64,000 nucleotides of DNA, taken from NCBI GenBank assembly GCA_002328035.1, contig DCVL01000026.1, positions 1 to 64,000 on the forward strand, in the 5' to 3' direction. Positions 44,655 to 53,400 of the stretch are shown here, one piece after another. Source of the stretch: Geobacter sp. UBA2189. Its GTDB lineage: Bacteria; Desulfobacterota; Desulfuromonadia; Geobacterales; Pseudopelobacteraceae. Positions within the stretch are counted from its first letter, which is position 1, and every line of letters begins with the position of its first letter. A program made the translations under genes and the position numbers. The notes beneath the pieces are model-generated. The model was not told the DNA's origin and ran no database searches. It saw only the letters and a list, made by a program, of their open reading frames with translations.

Positions 44655-44964
44655 TTACGAGGTAAAAGCAACATAGATCAGATACCCACATACAATGAGA
44701 AAAAAATAAAAAGCAGAATCGATAAGTTGCGGCGCTTTAACTGTGTATAAGATATCATCAATTTTGGACAAAGTGCTGATCCAGAGGGGGCGAATTTGGT
44801 CTAAAACAACAACTCTGTCGTCAATCGCTTTTGCAGCTCTTCTGCCACTTTCCACGGCGCCTTCAATACTCCAGACCTGCGCTTGAGTCCTGGTGTGGGC
44901 GCCGGCTAAAAACAGATTCGGGATCGGCGTTTTCTGGGCGGGTAAATAGGCAAATGACAAAAAA
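44655..44964 (-). pseudogene. C-terminal relic of a FAD amine-oxidase/desaturase-like protein
   Basis: The frame reads PIPNLFLAGAHTRTQAQVW then SIEGAVESGRRAAKAID, the conserved C-terminal FAD-binding end of amine-oxidase-type flavoproteins (hydroxysqualene dehydroxylase, phytoene desaturase and relatives), followed by a C-terminal hydrophobic helix. The FAD-binding N-terminal domain and 300 or more residues are missing, and an in-frame stop lies seven codons ahead of the first Met. That Met (44975) also lies inside the sigma-54 promoter at 44965. So it is a decayed gene. Confidence 0.7.
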
Positions 44965-44979
44965 GCAACTTGCATGCCG
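44965..44979 (-). promoter_or_regulatory. Sigma-54 promoter reading into relic and CheB
   Basis: On the minus strand CGGCATGCAAGTTGC, GG-N10-GC, differs from the promoter at 43656 at one base. From a start near 44953 it would transcribe the flavoprotein relic and then the CheB gene. Confidence 0.75.
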
Positions 44980-45064
44980 CTGATACCAAGCTGTCATTGT
45001 TGATTCAATATGCTGTTTTTACATATTTAAATTAAAATAGTGAGGTGGGAGACAGACGAAATCC

Positions 45065-45122
45065 GTCAATGTAAATCCGTGTTCTTTGACGCAACTGCCA
45101 TATATGACAGTTCGTGCAGGTA
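45065..45122. repeat. Repeated promoter-upstream element, copy B
   Basis: Second copy of the 59-base element at 43753-43811, with changes at about ten positions and the palindrome kept. Confidence 0.85.
45094..45111. promoter_or_regulatory. Enhancer-like site 4
   Basis: ACTGCCATATATGACAGT is an 18-base palindrome with one mismatched pair, the best copy in the window, centred about 130 bases upstream of the sigma-54 promoter at 44979. Confidence 0.78.
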
Positions 45123-45265
45123 TGTATTCCGGGAGAAATCAGCAGGAAAAACGGGTACTGCTCAATTTGCTCCACTCTAACTCAACTTTGGGGGGGGAAG
45201 AGGGGGCACATGGGCTACAGAAAACCATTCGATATGATTGCTGAAATCAATAAAGCCGGAAAAGC

Positions 45266-45301
45266 AAAACTGCCCATTCTCGTAAGAGAAAGGGCAGTTT
45301 T
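45266..45301. terminator. Bidirectional rho-independent terminator
   Basis: AAAACTGCCC (45266-45275) pairs with GGGCAGTTTT (45292-45301). T-rich tails follow on both strands. On the minus strand it was probably the terminator of the DUF2147 gene before the insertion sequence separated them. Confidence 0.75.
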
Positions 45302-45322
45302 CTCGTCTTTGGCCCTTAACTA

Positions 45323-46993
45323 GTTTCCATTCGGAAACTGTAACACTCTGATATTTATATATAAACCTGTATTTTTTGTTTCTGCTCTTTCACAATTTAT
45401 GCTACTATTCTGACGCAATATACTGGTATCGTTACACTATTACTTAAGGATGGTACCCATATGCGTCGAAAATTCAACCCTCAACAGAACCTGTTTGTCA
45501 CTATGGCCAAAAGCTCCATTGCCAAGGAGTTGGTTGAGATGTCCAAGGTGCTGGATGCCACTCCCAAGGTACTTGAACTTGTCTTTGCCAACCTGACCAG
45601 AGCCCGCCGTTCAACAACAGGCCGTGAAGGCATGACTGCTGAACAGGTAGTGAGCTGTGCCGTTTTGAAACAGTATCGCCAGCTCACCTACGAAGAGCTT
45701 GCATTTCACCTTGAAGACTCCGATGCCTTTCGCAGCTTCTCCCGATTAGATATGGTGCAGTATCCCAGCAAATCAATCCTCCAGGAGAACATAAAAGCTA
45801 TCCGTGAAGATACCTGGGAAGCTATCCACCGTGAGATTATAGGTCACGCCAAAAAGGAGAAGGTCGAAACAGGACGCACGATCCGTATTGATGCAACCTC
45901 TGTGGAAACAGATATCCATCATCCTACTGACTCCACCCTTCTGGCTGATGGTATCCGGATCATCACTCGCTGGCTTGCCGAAGGCAAAGCACTGTCTCCT
46001 GCTCCCCAGTACCAGTTCAGTGATCATCAACGGGTTGTCAAGAAGCGGGTACTGACCATACTGAATGCCAAGAAGGAAGAAGTCCGTAAGGCGGCTTACC
46101 AGAACCTTCTTCTATATGCAAGTAAAGTCAGAGACTATGCCCTGGTCGCAATCCCTGAGCTTCATGCTCATATACCTTCTGAAGCCACTGAACTCTTTGC
46201 CGGCAAGGTGCTGGCAGAAAAGCTTGAGCGTGCCGTAGGGTTACTAAGGAAAGTCATCAGCCAGACCGAACGGCGGGTATTAAAGGGAGAACAGGTACCT
46301 GCTTCAGAAAAGGTCGTCTCCTTCTTTGAGGACCACACCGACATCATCGTCAAAAAGCGTCGTGAAACCGAATATGGCCACAAGATATTTCTGACTGGCG
46401 GCAGTTCCACCATGATTCTTGATTGTATGATAACCAGGGGCAACCCTGCGGACACAGAACAGTATGCTCCGCTCCTTGAACGCCAGAAAGAGCTGTATGG
46501 TCGTATGCCACGTCAGGTTTCCGTTGATGGTGGCTTTGCCTCAAAAGACAATCTGGCATATGCCAAAAGAGAGCAGATAAAAGATGCCGTGTTTGCCAAG
46601 AAGCGTGGGCTTTCAGTCCTTGAGATGGCCAAGAGTTCCTGGGTGTACAAGAAACTCAGAAACTTCCGAGCCGGTATAGAGGCTGGCATATCAACCCTCA
46701 AGCGTGCCTTTGGCCTTGATCGTTGTACATGGAAGAGTTGGGAAGGCTTTGGCCGGTATGTCTGGAGTTCGATTGTCTCCTACAACCTGCTGGTGCTTGC
46801 CAGAACAAAGCTGGCACCAGCTTAAAGCAGCAGCACAAGAGTTGATTTAGCAGAGCCAAGGGGATGCTGCGTCCTAAATTGTAAAAGAGCAGGTCAAAAA
46901 CTACAAAATCATAAAATCCGGAACGTGAAGCAGAGGATGTTTCCTCTGCTACCGCTACTCAACTCGACAAAGTTGGGGTTTCCGGATGGAGAC
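45323..46993 (+). mobile_element. Complete insertion sequence with 6-bp target duplication
   Basis: Element of 1671 bases bounded by 22-base imperfect inverted repeats at 45323-45344 (GTTTCCATTCGGAAAC...) and 46972-46993 (complement GTCTCCATCCGGAAAC...), 17 of 22 matching. Both outer sides carry TAACTA (45317-45322 and 46994-46999), a target duplication, so the insertion is recent enough to keep it. Encodes one transposase. Confidence 0.9.
45461..46825 (+). CDS. DDE transposase, ISNCY/ISDol1-like
   Basis: Transposase of 454 residues, full length and unbroken. DDE candidates: Asp in TIRIDATSVETDIHHP, Asp in QVSVDGGFASKDN and Glu in GIEAGISTLKRAFGLDR, an order shared with IS5/IS1182-like RNase H folds. 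The VETDIHHPTDSTLL motif and large insertion between the first two Asp resemble the ISDol1 group of ISNCY elements; the family name is from memory and moderately sure. The gene fills most of the element, on the strand opposite to its flanking genes. Confidence 0.85.
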   Translation: MRRKFNPQQNLFVTMAKSSIAKELVEMSKVLDATPKVLELVFANLTRARRSTTGREGMTAEQVVSCAVLKQYRQLTYEELAFHLEDSDAFRSFSRLDMVQYPSKSILQENIKAIREDTWEAIHREIIGHAKKEKVETGRTIRIDATSVETDIHHPTDSTLLADGIRIITRWLAEGKALSPAPQYQFSDHQRVVKKRVLTILNAKKEEVRKAAYQNLLLYASKVRDYALVAIPELHAHIPSEATELFAGKVLAEKLERAVGLLRKVISQTERRVLKGEQVPASEKVVSFFEDHTDIIVKKRRETEYGHKIFLTGGSSTMILDCMITRGNPADTEQYAPLLERQKELYGRMPRQVSVDGGFASKDNLAYAKREQIKDAVFAKKRGLSVLEMAKSSWVYKKLRNFRAGIEAGISTLKRAFGLDRCTWKSWEGFGRYVWSSIVSYNLLVLARTKLAPA

Positions 46994-46996
46994 TAA

Positions 46997-47440
46997 CTAG
47001 CGGGTCATGACCATGGTGCGCCCGAACAGGGAAATACCGATGTAGCCACGCATTTTCAAATCGCCAGTTGAGGTCAGCTGCATTTTGCATTTGTAGGTTT
47101 TTCCGGTTTCAGGATCATAGCAGGCTCCGTCAGCCCATTTGTTGTTAGCTTTGGGGAGACCTTGCATGATCTGCAGGCCAAGCACCGGTTTGGTTCTGAG
47201 TGACGGATCAGGATTTTTTCTGTCGGTCTTTTGTAAGCCGACAGGTCCATCCTCTTTGTCAATATATTTTGGTTCCTTGAGCCAGATTATTTTTCCGCAG
47301 ACTTTGTCCCCACACTTGAAAAATTCAAGCTTTGCATCATACTTGTCTGTGTTCCATACCCCAAGGATGCTGTCTGAAGCAGTGCACCAAGAGGTTGTGG
47401 CGAACAAAAGGAGTATGATTAAAAATAATCCGGTTTTCAT
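46997..47440 (-). CDS. DUF2147 exported protein
   Basis: Exported protein of 147 residues: signal peptide to about residue 21 (ATTSWCTAS), then a small beta-rich DUF2147 domain (GVWNTDKYDAKLEFFKCGDKVCGKIIW, key residues GVW and CGKIIWL, ending RGYIGISLFGRTMVMTR). Its stop codon TAG is part of the TAACTA duplication, so the insertion sequence entered exactly at the stop and left the protein intact. It follows the glucan synthase gene by 42 bases and is probably co-transcribed. Function unknown. Confidence 0.82.
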   Translation of the reverse strand: MKTGLFLIILLLFATTSWCTASDSILGVWNTDKYDAKLEFFKCGDKVCGKIIWLKEPKYIDKEDGPVGLQKTDRKNPDPSLRTKPVLGLQIMQGLPKANNKWADGACYDPETGKTYKCKMQLTSTGDLKMRGYIGISLFGRTMVMTR

Positions 47441-47482
47441 GGTTTTTTCCCGCTCAAGTCAATTGTCTGTAATTGTTTTTGT

Positions 47483-50400
47483 TTACCCCTGCACCGTTTC
47501 CCTGGCTATCCTGACCAATGCCCAATGCTCGGTATGATCATTAACCAAAGTAATGCAGTTGTCCTGCTGCAAAACCTCATCCACGCTTACTGAAGCAACC
47601 TCATCTGTAGTGGCAGCGAGTTGCCGAACCGCGATGTGATAGACCGTATTACGATAGCGGTAGTGGATCGTGAATTCATCCCACTCAGGTGGCAGGCACG
47701 GTGTAAACTGCAGTTTGTCCTTTTCCTGTTTCATTCCCAGCAGTGATTCCAGTATCAAGCGGTACATCCATGATGCCGAGCCGGTGTACCAGGTCCAGCC
47801 GCCCCGGCCGGTGTGGGGCGGGATGGCATAGACATCAGCGGCAACCACGTAAGGCTCCACTTTGTAGGTGTCTGTCTGTTCACTGGTGCGGGCATGGTTG
47901 ATCGGATTGATGATGCTGAACAGTTCCCAGGCTCTGCGGTTATCACCAAGTTGGGCAAAGGCCATGGTTGCCCAGATGGCTGCGTGGGTGTACTGCCCGC
48001 CATTTTCCCGAACTCCTGGAGCATAGCCTTTGATATAGCCGGGATTAAGCGCTGATTTGTCAAAAGGTGGATCAAGCAGCTGAATCAAGCCATGCTTACG
48101 CCGGACAAGCCGCTTGTCCAAGGCTTCCATGGCTGTTTGCGAGCGTTGCTGACCTCCTGCGCCAGAGAGAACCGACCAGCTCTGGCTAATTGAATCAATC
48201 TGGCATTCCGGATTGACGGATGAGCCAAGGGGAGTGCCATCGTCAAAATAGGCACGGCGGTACCATTCACCATCCCAGCCATGCAACTCTATGTTTTTGC
48301 GGAGTGTTGCCGCTTCCGTGGTGCACTGTTCGGCAAAGGGAAGATCACTGTAGTTGCTGGCGATAGCGCTGAAGCGTATCAACAGATCATACAGGAAAAA
48401 ACCCAGCCAGATGCTTTCCCCCTTGCCTTGTTCGCCCACCCTGTCCATGCCGTCGTTCCAATCACCGGAGCCAATCAGTGGTAGGCCATGTTCACCAAAC
48501 TTAAGTCCGTTAAGGATGGCTCTGACGCAGTGTTCATAAAGTGTTGCGCTCTCTTCTGAACGTCCGGGCAGGTCGTAATAGGAGTCTTCATCTTCTTTAA
48601 GCGGGCTGCCCAGCAAAAACCGAACCGGCTCATCCAGTACCCCTGTGTCTCCGGTAGTAACGACATAGCGGCAGGTTGCCAGGGGTAACCAGAGATAATC
48701 ATCGGAGCAGTGGGTACGAACCCCCCTTCCGATCGGAGGGTGCCACCAGTGCTGAACATCGCCTTCATGAAACTGGCGGGAGGCGCAGAGCAGGAGATGC
48801 TCTCGTACCAGATCCGGTCTGGCATAGACCAAAGCCATGGTGTCCTGCAATTGATCACGGAAACCAAAGGCACCACCGGATTGGTAGCTTGCGCTGCGTG
48901 CCCAGAGACGGCAGGCCAGGGTTTGATATAACAGCCAGCCATTGGCCAGCAGATTAAGTGATTGGTCAGGTGTTTCCAGGTATACCGTGCCCAAGGTGTG
49001 TGACCAATATTGCCAGACATCATCAAGGGCGGTTCTTGCGGCAGCCGTTCCTTTAAAGCGATTGGCCAGTCTTGTGGCATCATTGCTATCTTTGCCCAGG
49101 CCAAGCCTGAAGATGATCTCCCGTTCTTCTCCTGCAGCCAGATCAATGCTGACCTGGATTGCACCACAGGGATCCATTGCAGCGCCAACCTTTCCTGAGA
49201 GTCGTGTGCGGGTCATGGCAGCCGGAGCTTGCAGCGAACCGTTGCGCCCCAGAAATTCTGTCCTGTCGCCGGTTACGCTGCGCGTTGTCTCGTCTACGTC
49301 AAAGAACGCAGTACGGTTACAGAATTCTGTGTTGTAAGGGTTGTGCGCAAACAGCGCACCGCTGCTCAGGTCTGTTTCAGTAACTATATGCATGGCTGAT
49401 TTTGGCGGAAGATCACCCAGCACCCATTCCAGATAGCCGGTGGCCGAGATACGGCGTGATCGACCTGAATCGTTGCGCAGTTTTATAACCGTAAACTTGA
49501 TTGCTGCGTCAAGGGCAACGTAGACCCAGACCTCGGAGCAGATACCCCGCTCAGTATGTTCAAACACGCTGTAACCGAAACCGTGACGAGTGACATATGG
49601 AGTTTTGCCACGGCAGGGCAATGGCATGGGTGACCAGAAATGACCCCGCTCTTCATCTCGCAGATAGAGTGCTTCTCCACGGGAATCGCTGACAGGATCA
49701 TTACCCCAGGGTGTGAGCCTGAATTCATGGGCGTTCTCAGCCCAGGTATAGCCAAGGCCGCTCTCTGATATGACCGTGCCGAACTGCGGATTGGCGAGCA
49801 CATTCACCCAGGGAGCCGGTGTCAGTTGCCCCGGTGCAGTGGTAATCACATACTCCCGCCCATCAGGGGTAAAGCCACCAAGCCCGTTGAAAGAGGTCAG
49901 GTCGTTGCGTGGCAATGGTGCCACAGATATCGGTTCAGAACGATGGCTTCTGGTCGGTATCAAGAGTGGTACGGTCAGTTCAGACAGGGTGCGTCCATAG
50001 ATCTGATCCGCCAGTGAACCGCGACTGTCCATGATGATGATGCGGGCAACGGTCTGGATCAGGATCCGGTCTTCTACTGCGATCTGGTCTCCAGGCCGTA
50101 CAAAGATACCGCCGGGCCGGTCGGTGATATGGGTTTCAATGTCAGCGGCAATCAGCCCCATGATCTGGTCGTGCAACTGTTGCCGGTAGCCGGCACGATC
50201 CTCGTTCCAGATTACCAGATCAACGGCAAGTCCTTTCTGACGCCAGTAGGCGTGAGCCTGCAAAAGCTGTCGAACCAGTTCAATATTGGCAATATCCTCA
50301 ATCTGCAAAAGCACAATAGGCAAGTCACCGGAAATGGCATAGCCCCAGAGTCCTGACTGTCCACGGTGGTTCTTGATCAGGATGGCGGTATCGGCACGTA

Positions 50401-53400
50401 GCGATGCATTGGCATAGATGATCGAACTGGCAAGACGTCCGAAGAGGTGGGCGTCGGCCTTGGATGCGTTAAGCTGGCGCAGTAGTACCTGACCATGGGT
50501 CCATGCCAGGTCAAAAACCCGGTCTGCAAGGCGGCGGTCATGGTATTTTTCAACCAGGCTTAATGCCTCTGCCCTGGTCTCCCCAATGCCGGTGACCATG
50601 TTGATGGTGACTGATTCTTCCGGCTCCAGGGTGATCCGGTAGCGGATGGACACAATTGGATCCAGTACCGAACCCTCACTGTCCGAGAGCGCTCCGGTGA
50701 AAAAATCACCCACTCCGCTGAGTGCCTGCGGATCAACCACGGTGTTGCCTCGGCCGATAAACTGCATCCGGTCGGTTTCATATGAAATCTCTCCGGCCTT
50801 TGCACCATGAACCGCCATTAGGTGCAGCATCCAGGGTGAACGCTCTCCCTGTGAGCGAGGACGCCGTGTGCAGAGGATGGCCTGTTGCTGACGGATGATC
50901 TCTGTCTGGACAAAGAGGTTGCTGAACGCAGGATGCAGCGCATCTGCAGCAGGTGGAGCAAGCACTACCTCTGCATAGCTGGTTACATCGAAGATCCGGC
51001 GTGCCTTTGAGCGGTTGGTAATCCTGATCCGTCGCAGTTCAATATCATCCTCGGGTGATACAGCGATCTCTGTGTGTGTGTCATACTCATGGTTCAGGCT
51101 TCGAAACTCTGCCCGTCCTTCCGAAAAGATAGCCTCAAACCGTTTAGCCGGTTTCAGGGTTGGCTGGTAGGCTGTTGACCAGAATTCTCTGCTGGTTACA
51201 TCGCGGATATAGCAGAATGTACCCCAGTTGTCGCAGGTGCGGTCTTCACGCCAACGGGTAATGGCAAGGTCTTTCCAGCGACTATAGCCGCCACCGGCAT
51301 TGGTGACCATGACATGATACCTGCCGTTTGAGAGTAACTGTACTTCCGGGTTTGGCGTAGACGCTGTTTTGAACAGGCGTATTGGGGTTTCCTGACTGCT
51401 ACTGCCCAGATGGTGTTCAGAAATGCCGGTGGTATGGGCATAGAAGGCCGTCGCCTTGGGAATCTGCTCCTGTAGTAACAGCAGGGTTGCCTGAAAGGCA
51501 GGGTCTGACTCAAACCGTCGTTGCATGGGACGATTCAGCAACAGGTAAGATAAGGACAACAGGCTCATCCCCTGATGATGAGCCATGAAAGAACGAACCA
51601 CAACGCTGGTCTGTCCCCGTGGCAGACGCAGGGGGGTGTAGTCAATCGCCTCGTAAAGACCGTATCTGGTTTCATTACCGTCAGCTGCCAACCGCTGCAG
51701 GTTCCTGCAGGCCTCGCCGGGTGCCACCATCAGTGCCATGGCTGAGGCATATGGCGCGATAACCAGATCTTCGGCAAGACCCCGTTTAAGCCCCAGGCCA
51801 GGTACCCCAAAGGCGCGGTACTGGTAGTTAAGATGCACGTCAATGGCATTATAGCCGCATTCAGAGATACCCCAGGGTACCGAACGTTTTTTGCCGTACT
51901 GGATCTGCCAGGCCACAGCTGCCTTGCAGGTCTGATCCAGCAGGGTCTGATCGTAGGTTGGCATAACCAAAAGCGGCATCAGGTATTCAAACATCGAACC
52001 GCTCCAGGAGAGCAGGATAGGTTCTCCACCGGCAATGGTTAGCAGACGACCCAGTGCAAACCAGCTTTCCTGGGGTAGTTGCCCCTGGGCAATGGCGATG
52101 AAGGTGGCAAAACGTGCTTCCGAAGCCAGCAGATCATAGTAGCTTGCATCCCGCCGGCACTCGCCAACATTGTATCCGATAGCCAGCAAATGGCGTGTTT
52201 CATCATACAGGAAGTCATACTGCATCCTTGCCAGCAGTTCAGATTGCAGGGAAATCTTTTTACTGTCTGCAATCCTTGATGCGGCGTGCTGGCTGGCAAA
52301 CGCAATCTGTCGCGTCAGGTTGTCAAGCCATGCACTTTCAGGCAGACTGCTGACCTTATCTTGTCTGGCTTTCAGGGCAGGCTTAAGCCTGCTCTCCAAT
52401 GTTACAAGCTCGTTCAGGGTCAGAATCCGGTCAAGTTCAGGCAGGTCTTGAAGGTCATGTCGGGAAGCGGTAATTTTTGTCCAGGGGGCAAGAAACAACA
52501 GCTCGTTACAGGCATCCTGACATTGGTTCTGAAAGGCATTGGCCCACCAGATCGTTTGTCGCTCTGGAGAGTCATCGAGTAGTTCCAGGGCTGCTGCAAG
52601 TTCAGCTACAGAGTTTACAAGTTGATCAAGATAACTTTGCAAAGCCCCCAGAGTAGAGGGGTGTGAACGGCATACCGACTCAAGTCGTTGCTGTAGTTGA
52701 AGAAGTTTATTAAGAGCTGTTCCTGTAGGAAGCTTGGTCAGCTCATCACGCAGAATCCCCAGTGTTACCTGTAGTCCTTCAAAAAGTTGTGTTCCAATAA
52801 CAGGGTGGTTGCACAGCTCCAGCAGGCCGGGTCGCAAGGTCAACAGGTGGCCTGCCAGATTGCCGCTGTCCACCGATGAAATGTAGAGTGGCTGTAAAGG
52901 CTGCAGGGTCTGCGTGTCATACCAGTTATAGAAATGACCCCGATGGCGCTCAAGTCCTTCCATGGTATGCAGCGTCTTTTGGGTGCGATCAATCAGTTTC
53001 CCTGCTGAAATAACGCCAAAATCGTAGGCAGCCAGATTTGCCAGTAAGGCAAGTCCCATATTGGTTGGCGAGGTGCGGTGGGCAATTACCGGAACAGGAT
53101 GTTCCTGAAAGTTGTCAGGCGGTAACCAGTGGTCATCAGGGCCAACAAATGTCTCAAAAAATGCCCAGGTCTTTCTGAACAGCTTTTGCAGAAACAGGGT
53201 CTGACCAGCGTTTAGTGTTTCCTGTTTGTGTGTGAGTGCCTTGCTTAACCACCAGGCAATGGCCGGGCAGACAAACCAGAGAGCCAAAACAGGTGTGGCC
53301 ACTACCAGGGCATCGGGATTCAGCAGGACAAGGCCGCCCAGAGTGAGCATGGACAGGGCAGGGCTAATCCAGATGGTACGATAAAAGCCGGTCAGGTCGC

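Larger units (their letters stand above)
44976..45322. other. Gap holding enhancer-like site 4 and a terminator
   Basis: No gene is supported in these 347 bases. A run of eight or more G lies at 45187-45205. The possible reading frames run through the terminator stem at 45266-45301 and are not believable. Confidence 0.6.

Noticed and set aside
45114..45323. Open frame of 69 codons with a G-rich RBS-like run, ending at the insertion sequence
   Set aside because: It reads straight through the perfect terminator stem at 45266-45301 and ends at the target duplication.
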